Source of the DNA: JAXHUE01 sp034189655
GTDB taxonomy: Bacteria; Chloroflexota; Dehalococcoidia; E44-bin15
Direction: 5' to 3'
NCBI GenBank assembly: GCA_034189655.1
Contig: JAXHUE010000035.1
Location: 1 to 15,774, forward strand
DNA length: 15,774 bases
Shown: piece after piece, positions 7,896-13,381 of the stretch
Position numbering within the stretch: position 1 is the stretch's first letter
Layout: each line of letters opens with the position of its first letter
Position numbers and translations under genes: made by a program
The notes under the pieces: model-generated
The model's input: only the letters and a program-made list of their open reading frames with translations
Databases searched by the model: none
What the model was told of the DNA's origin: nothing

Positions 7896-7937
7896 CAACC
7901 AGCTACGCGATAGAGAGGTGAAAGGGGGTGGTGAAGC

Positions 7938-8078
7938 GTGGAGGCCTACTGCTTCAAGTGCCGGGCAAAGAGGGAGATAAAGGGCGCGGAGAAGGTCACC
8001 CTAAAGAACGGAAGGCCGGCCACCAGGGGGACCTGCCCCGTCTGCGGGACCAAGGTATATCGCATCGGCAAGTCATAG
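7938..8078 (+). CDS. 46-residue zinc-ribbon protein (DUF5679-like)
   Basis: A GTG-initiated reading frame of 46 codons encodes a basic mini-protein with two CxxC knuckles, C5/C8 (YCFKCRAK) and C33/C36 (CPVCGTK). They are separated by a segment with the characteristic LKNGRPATRGTCP, and the protein ends YRIGKS. This is the pattern I associate with the DUF5679 family, seen in Chloroflexota and some other bacteria; its function is unknown. Four cysteines in this arrangement would bind one zinc. The family resemblance to ribosomal or RNA-binding zinc ribbons makes a ribosome- or RNA-associated role plausible, but that is inference. The GTG at 7938 has a GGGGGTG ribosome-binding site at 7924-7930, and the gene appears to have its own promoter overlapping the truB end. 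It converges with the PHP gene at 8161. Confidence 0.88.
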   Translation: MEAYCFKCRAKREIKGAEKVTLKNGRPATRGTCPVCGTKVYRIGKS

Positions 8079-8160
8079 CCATATCTCTCTCCTGGGAGGT
8101 GGTCTCTGCGGGGGGAGGAGGAGGGGCCCTTTCACGGGGTTGCCGCTACCCCCGCGGCGG

Positions 8161-8817
8161 CTACGGGAGCCTCTCCAGGAGGGTGCGTGCATTAGAGATG
8201 AGTACTTCATCGATCTCCCACTCGTCGAGGCCGGCCCCCAGGGCGATGGCCCGGCTGGAGTGAGGAGAGAGCAGGTCTGAGACATCGTGGGCATCGGAGT
8301 TGAGGATGAGCCTGGCCCCCGCGAGGCGCGCCACTTTTACGACGTGGCCGTTGGTCAGGGAGTGGCCGGCACGGGCGCTTATCTCCAGGAAGATGCCGTT
8401 GGCGCACGCCAGCTCAGCCTGTTCCAGGGTGATAAGACCGGGATGAGCCAAGATATCGACATAGGGGCACTGGAGCGCTGCCAGGTTGGTGCCGGATGCC
8501 ACCGGTTCGGCGATGGTCTCACCGTGAACCACCACCAGGCGAGCCCCCAGCTCTTTGGCCCTCTGAGCCGCCTCCCCTATAGCCTGGGGAGGCAGGTGAG
8601 TGAGTTCCACGCCGGGGATGGCGGTTATATCCCAGTGGGCGTTGGCCAGAGCGCAGTCGGCAGCTACCTCCGCCATCAGCCTCTCCAGGTAGCCGACGCC
8701 AGCATGATCGGTGAGCCCGATGGCCCGGTAGCCCTGGGCCTGGGCTCGCCTTATCATTTCTACGGGGGAGAGCGCGCCGTCGCTCAGCGATGTGTGGGTG
8801 TGGAGATCGTATATCAC
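8161..8817 (-). CDS. PHP-domain phosphoesterase (histidinol-phosphatase-like)
   Basis: The 218-residue product is a stand-alone PHP domain, a metal-dependent phosphoesterase fold. Visible metal ligands are H6 and H8 in DLHTHTSLSDG, D37/H38 in LTDHAG, E71 in PGVEL, H98 in VVVHGE, H125 in DILAHPG, and D175/H177 in NSDAHD. This is a complete set for a trinuclear active site. Family members hydrolyse histidinol phosphate, nucleotide 3'-phosphates or other small phosphate esters; the substrate is not evident. The start is a GTG at 8817 with AGGAGG 6 bp upstream. The gene is divergent from ino1 across a 50-bp spacer with a perfect palindrome, so shared control is possible. Codon use looks slightly less GC-biased than in its neighbours. 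Confidence 0.88.
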   Translation of the reverse strand: MIYDLHTHTSLSDGALSPVEMIRRAQAQGYRAIGLTDHAGVGYLERLMAEVAADCALANAHWDITAIPGVELTHLPPQAIGEAAQRAKELGARLVVVHGETIAEPVASGTNLAALQCPYVDILAHPGLITLEQAELACANGIFLEISARAGHSLTNGHVVKVARLAGARLILNSDAHDVSDLLSPHSSRAIALGAGLDEWEIDEVLISNARTLLERLP

Positions 8818-8836
8818 GGATGGCCTCCTGGCAAGT

Positions 8837-8857
8837 TTACATTATAGCATAATGTAA
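8837..8857. promoter_or_regulatory. Perfect inverted repeat in the PHP/ino1 divergent spacer (candidate operator)
   Basis: TTACATTAT (8837-8845) and ATAATGTAA (8849-8857) are perfect inverted 9-bp arms around AGC. On the minus strand the element contains a consensus TATAAT -10 box (8846-8841) for the PHP gene; on the plus strand CATAAT (8848-8853) could serve ino1. No good -35 box is seen for either. The palindrome ends right at the GGGGG ribosome-binding site of ino1, so as RNA it could also form a hairpin next to the start. A repressor or activator site controlling both genes is the simplest reading, but no regulator gene lies nearby. Confidence 0.6.
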
Positions 8858-8867
8858 GGGGGTAGAT

Positions 8868-9944
8868 TTGAGCAAGATAAACGTGGCCGTAATCGGGGTG
8901 GGCAACTGCGCCTCCTCGCTGGTGCAGGGAGTCCACTACTATCGCAACGCCCCAGAGGACAAGGCCATCCCGGGACTGATGCACACCAACCTCGGCGGCT
9001 ACCACATCGGGGACATCAACTTCGTGGCCGCCTTCGATATCGACCGCAACAAGGTGGGCAAGGACCTCTCCAGGGCCATCTTCACCACCCCCAACAACAC
9101 CTTCAAGTTCTGTGACGTCCCCAAGACCGGGGTAACCGTGGAGCGGGGCATGACCCACGACGGGCTGGGCAAGTACCTCTCCCAGATCATCACCAAGGCC
9201 CCGGGCTCCACTGCCGACATCGTCAAGATACTGAAGGAGCGGGAGACCCACGTGGTGGTCAACTACCTCCCCGTGGGCAGTGAGCAGGCCACCAAGTGGT
9301 ACATAGAGCAGGTGCTCACCGCGGGCTGCGGCTTCATCAACTGCATCCCGGTATTCATCGCCCGCGAGCGGTACTGGCAGGGCCGCTTCGCCGAGCGCGG
9401 CCTGCCCGTGATCGGCGACGACATCAAGTCGCAGGTCGGTGCCACCATCACCCACCGCGTGCTCACCAACCTGTTCCGCGACCGCGGGGTCCGCCTGGAG
9501 AGGACCTACCAGCTCAACTTCGGCGGCAACACCGACTTCTACAACATGCTGGAGCGAGAGCGGCTGGCCTCCAAGAAGATATCCAAGACCGATGCCGTGA
9601 CCTCCCAGCTGGACTACCAGATGAACTCGGACGACATCCACGTGGGGCCCAGCGACTACATACCCTGGCTCAGCGACCGCAAGTGGTGCCACATCCGCAT
9701 GGAGGGGCGCACCTTCGGCGACGTCCCCTTGAACCTGGAGCTTAAGCTGGAGGTGTGGGACAGCCCCAACTCGGCGGGGGTGGTAGTGGACGCCATCAGG
9801 TGCTGCAAGCTGGCCATGGAGCGCGGCATCTCCGGTGCACTCGTCGCGCCCTCGGCGTACTTCATGAAGTCGCCCCCCATCCAGTACAAGGACGACGAGG
9901 CGCGGAGGATGGTGGAGGAGTACATCCACGGGAGCAACGAGTGA
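8868..9944 (+). CDS. ino1: Myo-inositol-1-phosphate synthase (Ino1 / MIPS)
   Basis: This NAD-dependent enzyme converts glucose 6-phosphate to 1L-myo-inositol 1-phosphate, the committed step to inositol. The 358-residue protein is of the compact bacterial/archaeal type. It has a Rossmann start (VIGVGNCASS, residues 8-17), GDDIKSQVGATITHR (183-197), LNFGGNTDFYNM (216-227), the lysine-bearing SKKISKTDAV catalytic segment (235-244), and the WDSPNSAGVVVDAIR region (297-311). The start is a TTG at 8868 with GGGGG 5 bp upstream; the reading frame matches the family from its second residue. The stop overlaps the GTG start of the acyltransferase (GTGA), so the two genes are translationally coupled. 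Its product would feed the CDP-alcohol phosphatidyltransferase at the end of the operon. Confidence 0.95.
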   Translation: MSKINVAVIGVGNCASSLVQGVHYYRNAPEDKAIPGLMHTNLGGYHIGDINFVAAFDIDRNKVGKDLSRAIFTTPNNTFKFCDVPKTGVTVERGMTHDGLGKYLSQIITKAPGSTADIVKILKERETHVVVNYLPVGSEQATKWYIEQVLTAGCGFINCIPVFIARERYWQGRFAERGLPVIGDDIKSQVGATITHRVLTNLFRDRGVRLERTYQLNFGGNTDFYNMLERERLASKKISKTDAVTSQLDYQMNSDDIHVGPSDYIPWLSDRKWCHIRMEGRTFGDVPLNLELKLEVWDSPNSAGVVVDAIRCCKLAMERGISGALVAPSAYFMKSPPIQYKDDEARRMVEEYIHGSNE

Positions 9945-10810
9945 CCGTCTACTACCTGGTCCGCGTCTTGAGTGCCTTCCTGTGCCTCCTGCCGCGTCGT
10001 ATAGCCTATGCCATGGTCACCGTCGGGGCCGACATCACCTACCTGGCCTGGCCCCGGGGCCGCAACGCCATCCGCGACAACATGAGCCACGTCCTGGGAG
10101 TGGGTGCCTCGCCGGGAGAGATAGACCGGCTGGCACGCCAGTCCCTGCGCAACTACTGCTGCTACATAGTCGACTTCCTGCGGCTCGCCCGGCTGGGGCA
10201 GGCCGACCTCGAGCGGCGGACCTTCTCTCCAGGGTGCCACCACATCGACAGGGCGCTCCAGGAGGGCAAGGGGGCCATCCTGGTGGGCCTGCACATGGGG
10301 AACTGGGACCTGGGGGGGGCCGTGATCTCCTCGCGAAACTACCCGTTGAACGTCGTCGTGGAGAGCTTCGCCCCGGCCAGGCTCAACGAGTTCGTGCAGC
10401 GGCCGCGCATCGAGAAGGGGATGAAGGTGATCCCCATGGAGAGAGGGGTCAAGCGCATGGTGCAGACGCTGCGCTGCAACGAGCTCCTGGCCCTGCTCAT
10501 CGACCGACCCTGCCCCGGAGAAGGGGTGGCGGTGCGGTTCTGCAACGCGGTGACCCACGTGCCCCGGGGCGCGGCGACGCTGGCGCTCAAGACCGGGGCC
10601 ACGGTGCTGCCGGCGGCGTCGGTGCGCCTGCCCAACAACACCTTCCTCACAATGATCGATTCCCACATCTCGTTCCAGCCCAGTGGAGACATAAAGAGCG
10701 ACATCCAGGAGCTCACCCAGAAGATAATGAGCGCACTGGAGCGGATGGTACAGCAGTACCCCGACCAGTGGTACATGTTCCGCCCTATGTGGCAAACGGA
10801 GAGTGCCTAA
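9941..10810 (+). CDS. LpxL/PatA-like lysophospholipid acyltransferase
   Basis: The 289-residue product matches the lipid A biosynthesis acyltransferase superfamily, which includes the phosphatidylinositol mannoside acyltransferase PatA. Seen in sequence are a hydrophobic N-terminus (about 3-30), the catalytic HxxxxD motif in GLHMGNWDLGG (H118, D123), an HVPRGAA segment (206-212), and the closing QYPDQWYMFRPMW, a typical C-terminal signature. Members acylate sugar or lipid hydroxyls with acyl-CoA or acyl-ACP at the inner membrane face. A GTG at 9941 overlapping the ino1 stop, with GGAG about 6 bp upstream, is the start; the longer open frame upstream is ino1 in the wrong frame. The neighbours ino1, a PimA-like GT and a CDP-alcohol phosphatidyltransferase favour an inositol-lipid acceptor over lipid A. 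The exact acceptor is inferred. Confidence 0.87.
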   Translation: MTVYYLVRVLSAFLCLLPRRIAYAMVTVGADITYLAWPRGRNAIRDNMSHVLGVGASPGEIDRLARQSLRNYCCYIVDFLRLARLGQADLERRTFSPGCHHIDRALQEGKGAILVGLHMGNWDLGGAVISSRNYPLNVVVESFAPARLNEFVQRPRIEKGMKVIPMERGVKRMVQTLRCNELLALLIDRPCPGEGVAVRFCNAVTHVPRGAATLALKTGATVLPAASVRLPNNTFLTMIDSHISFQPSGDIKSDIQELTQKIMSALERMVQQYPDQWYMFRPMWQTESA

Positions 10811-10818
10811 GTCGAGTC

Positions 10819-11601
10819 ATGATGGCCGATAGAGCACCACACGCCCCGGACACGGTGGAGAGCGGTCGCGGGGTGGCTGATATCCACATCCACAGCGATG
10901 TGGGAGATGGTATGGCGTCCATCGTCGACATCCTCACACTCGCAGAGGGAGGAGGCACCCTCGACGTCATCGCCATCACCGACCACGACGAGATCAGGGG
11001 CAGCCTCGAGGCGCGAGAGATGGCGGCCCGGCGCGGCTACCACCTCCAGGTGGTGCCTGGCATAGAGGTGACCACCAACGAGGGCCACCTCCTCGCCCTC
11101 TTCATGGAGCACCCAGTGGCCCGCCTCCAGCCGCTGGAGCACACCATCGAGGCCATCCACGAACAGGGCGGCCTGTGCATCGTCCCCCACCCCATGAGCT
11201 GGCTCACCGAGAGCATAGGCCTGCAGGGCATGGAGCGCATCATGTCATCACCAGATGATGCCATATACTTCGACGGCATCGAGGTGGTGAACGCCACCCT
11301 CGCCGGGCGGGTGTGCAACGGCAAGGCGCACAAGTTCCGCGAGCGGTACCACCTCGCCGCCACCGGGGGCAGCGACGCCCACTTCCTGACCGCCGTGGGC
11401 AGTGGCCTCACCCTCTTCCCCGGGCACAGCGCCCAGGACTTGAGGCAGGCCCTGGTGCAGGCCACCACCCAGGCCTGCAACGGGAAGAAGGTGCCCTTCA
11501 GCGATATAGGGCTCACCCAGCTCGTGAGGCAGCAGATAAAGAGCCGGGGCTTCTCCTTACGCAACATCGTCAAGAACATGGTGCGGGAGATCACCCAGTG
11601 A
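10819..11601 (+). CDS. PHP-domain phosphoesterase within the inositol-lipid operon
   Basis: The 260-residue protein is a second, quite different PHP metallophosphoesterase. Its ligand motifs are DIHIHSDVGDG (H23, H25), ITDHDE (D55-D57), PGIEV (E83), the HP of IVPHP (124-125), and GGSDAH (D186, H188). The C-terminal 40 residues are basic and amphipathic (QIKSRGFSLRNIVKNMVREI), perhaps for membrane contact. The start is uncertain: ATG 10819 or 10822 has little ribosome-binding site, and a GTG nearer the DIHIH motif is possible, as the first 18 residues look unconserved. It lies 8 bp after the acyltransferase stop and overlaps the GT4 start by 4 bp (GTGA). Its place inside the operon makes it a candidate phosphatase for PI-phosphate or inositol 1-phosphate. 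That is inference; PHP proteins have varied substrates. Confidence 0.85.
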   Translation: MMADRAPHAPDTVESGRGVADIHIHSDVGDGMASIVDILTLAEGGGTLDVIAITDHDEIRGSLEAREMAARRGYHLQVVPGIEVTTNEGHLLALFMEHPVARLQPLEHTIEAIHEQGGLCIVPHPMSWLTESIGLQGMERIMSSPDDAIYFDGIEVVNATLAGRVCNGKAHKFRERYHLAATGGSDAHFLTAVGSGLTLFPGHSAQDLRQALVQATTQACNGKKVPFSDIGLTQLVRQQIKSRGFSLRNIVKNMVREITQ

Positions 11602-12710
11602 AGGTTGCCCTGGCCTCACCCTACGACTTCGCCTACCCCGGCGGGGTCACCGCCCACGTCGTCCACCTGTACGATGAGCTCGGCAAGATGGGACACGAGG
11701 TGAAGGTCATCGCCCCCTGCTCCGAGCGGGCGCGGGTCTCACACGACATCGAGCTCATCGCCATAGGGAAGCCGGTCCCCATCCCGGCGGCGGGCTCGGT
11801 GGCGCGCATCGCCGTATCACCCTGGCTCTCGCGGCAGGTCAAGGCCTGCCTCGACCGGGAGCGCTTCGATGTCATCCACCTGCACGAGCCCCTCATCTCG
11901 ACGCTCACCCTGGCCCTGCTCGCCCACTCGTGCGCGGTGAACGTGGGCACCTTCCACGCCTGCCACGACGAGCCCCGCGGCTACCGCATGGCACGGCCCC
12001 TCATCAAGCGGTGGTTCGACCGGCTCGACGGCCTCATCGCCGTGTCCCCGCCGGCGCGCGACTTCGCCGGCAGGTACCTCCCCGGCGACTACCACATCAT
12101 CCCCAACGGCATCGACGTGGAGCACTTCTCCGCCGACGTCCCCCCCATGGAGCAGTTCTGCGACGGTAGGCAGAACTGCCTCTTCGTGGGCCGCCTGGAG
12201 AAGCGCAAGGGGCTTAAATATTTACTGGGGGCGTTCCGCCACGTACAGCAGGAGGTACCCCAGTCCCGTCTCATCGTGGTGGGGCCCGCCGAGAGCAGGG
12301 TACGCCAGGAGTACCAGGCAATGGCACGCGAGCTGGGGCTCACGGACGTGGTCTTCGTGGGCTTTGCCCCCTACCAGGACCTGCCCCGCTACTACCGCAG
12401 CGCCGACGTCTTCTGCGCCCCGGCCACCGGCGAGGAGAGCTTCGGCATCGTCCTCCTGGAGGCCATGGCGGCATCCAGGCCCATCGTAGCCTCCGCCATC
12501 GACGGCTATGCCAGCGTGCTCAGCGCGCCGGCAGAGGGGCTGCTGGTGCCCCCCCGCGACGAGCCCGCCCTGGCCCAGGCCCTGGTGCGCCTGCTCAGAG
12601 ACGAGCCGCTGCGCCAGGGGATGGGCGCCCGGGGACGGCAGAAGGCGGAGCGCTATAGCTGGCACAACGTGGCTAGGAGCGTGCTTGCGCTCTATCAGGA
12701 CCTGCTCTGA
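11598..12710 (+). CDS. GT4 glycosyltransferase, PimA-like
   Basis: The 370-residue product has the GT-B fold signatures of family GT4. These include the N-terminal ASPYDFAYPGGVTAHVVHL glycine loop (G15, G16), VGTFHA with the conserved His120, IIPNGIDVEHF (167-177), and FVGRLEKRKGLKYLL with R199 and K204 for the donor phosphates. The E-x7-E motif is EESFGIVLLEAM (E280, E288). The N-terminal motif and the VGTFHA block closely resemble phosphatidyl-myo-inositol mannosyltransferase PimA, which transfers mannose from GDP-Man to phosphatidylinositol on the cytoplasmic face. Other GT4 enzymes acting on lipids share much of this pattern. The GTG start at 11598 overlaps the PHP stop. Its position beside ino1, an acyltransferase and a phosphatidyltransferase supports an inositol-lipid acceptor. 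Donor sugar is not determined. Confidence 0.88.
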   Translation: MKVALASPYDFAYPGGVTAHVVHLYDELGKMGHEVKVIAPCSERARVSHDIELIAIGKPVPIPAAGSVARIAVSPWLSRQVKACLDRERFDVIHLHEPLISTLTLALLAHSCAVNVGTFHACHDEPRGYRMARPLIKRWFDRLDGLIAVSPPARDFAGRYLPGDYHIIPNGIDVEHFSADVPPMEQFCDGRQNCLFVGRLEKRKGLKYLLGAFRHVQQEVPQSRLIVVGPAESRVRQEYQAMARELGLTDVVFVGFAPYQDLPRYYRSADVFCAPATGEESFGIVLLEAMAASRPIVASAIDGYASVLSAPAEGLLVPPRDEPALAQALVRLLRDEPLRQGMGARGRQKAERYSWHNVARSVLALYQDLL

Positions 12711-12734
12711 TGGCTGAGCCCAGGCCCGAGTTAA

Positions 12735-13376
12735 ATGAGCACAGAGGTTTATATGTGGCGAATAACCGATATCAGTGACACCGTGCGCCGCCTCTTCCTC
12801 CCCGCGGGGAAGGCCATCGCGAAGACTGGGCTCACCCCCAACAACCTTACCCTCATCGGCTTCATGGTGAACGTGGGCGTCGCCTGGGTGCTGTCCACGG
12901 GGCGCTTCCTCATCGGCGGGGCGCTGGTCATCCTCGCCGGGGTCTTCGACCTCCTCGACGGGGCGCTGGCCCGCAGCACCGGGCGCAGTACCACCTTCGG
13001 CGCCCTCCTCGACTCGGTCATGGACCGCTACTCGGAGGCTGTGATACTCTTCGGCCTCCTGATATACTTCGCCTACCAGGGGGCCACCACCGAGATCATC
13101 CTCATCTTCGCCACCATCATCGGCTCGCTGCTGGTGAGCTACGTGAAGGCCCGGGCCGAGGGCCTGGGGCTGGACTGCGAGGTGGGGATCATGCGCCGCA
13201 CCATGCGGCTCCTGGTGCTGGCGCTGGGGCTGATGCTGAGCGCAGTGGCGGACCAGGCCCTCCTCGTCACCCTGTGGGTGCTGGCCATCTTCACCAACAC
13301 CACGGCGGCGCACCGCCTGTACTTCGTGTGGCGGCTCACCCGCAGCCAGCCCCCCACGCAGCCGCCACCGGAGTAG
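12735..13376 (+). CDS. CDP-alcohol phosphatidyltransferase (candidate PI-phosphate synthase)
   Basis: This integral membrane enzyme of 213 residues or slightly fewer carries the full CDP-alcohol phosphotransferase signature: D72-x2-D75-G76-x2-A79-R80-x8-G89-x3-D93-x3-D97. Several hydrophobic helices surround it (about 38-72, 102-136, 158-190). The family joins CDP-diacylglycerol to an alcohol such as inositol 1-phosphate or glycerol 3-phosphate. With ino1 and a PimA-like GT in the same operon, phosphatidylinositol-phosphate synthase is favoured, and the RRTMRLLVLALGL segment (154-166) fits the inositol-phosphate-using branch better than PgsA of PG synthesis; this is a judgement. ATG 12735 has a poor ribosome-binding site; ATG 12753 (MWRITD) has AGAGG 5 bp upstream and may be the real start. 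A short out-of-frame 22-codon frame begins at 12710. The stop is 5 bp from the convergent peptidase stop. Confidence 0.88.
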   Translation: MSTEVYMWRITDISDTVRRLFLPAGKAIAKTGLTPNNLTLIGFMVNVGVAWVLSTGRFLIGGALVILAGVFDLLDGALARSTGRSTTFGALLDSVMDRYSEAVILFGLLIYFAYQGATTEIILIFATIIGSLLVSYVKARAEGLGLDCEVGIMRRTMRLLVLALGLMLSAVADQALLVTLWVLAIFTNTTAAHRLYFVWRLTRSQPPTQPPPE

Positions 13377-13381
13377 GCCCC

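Noticed and set aside
8079..8160. Possible terminator between the convergent zinc-ribbon and PHP genes, such as GGGGT (8136-8140) with ACCCC (8148-8152)
   Set aside because: The stem is only 5 bp with a 7-nt loop and no T run on either strand; hairpins like this arise often by chance in GC-rich DNA.
7928..8263. A 111-codon plus-strand frame covering the region after truB
   Set aside because: It is out of frame with the four-cysteine zinc-ribbon gene and runs into the convergent PHP gene; its composition is Gly/Arg/Ser noise.
9755..9940. N-terminal extension of the acyltransferase frame back into ino1
   Set aside because: The extension is Gly/Arg/His-rich ino1 DNA read in the wrong frame; the GTG at 9941 overlapping the ino1 stop gives the family-like N-terminus.
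9982..10818. Extension of the second PHP frame upstream through the acyltransferase gene
   Set aside because: It is the wrong frame of the acyltransferase gene; homology to PHP begins only around residue 19 of the ATG 10819 product.
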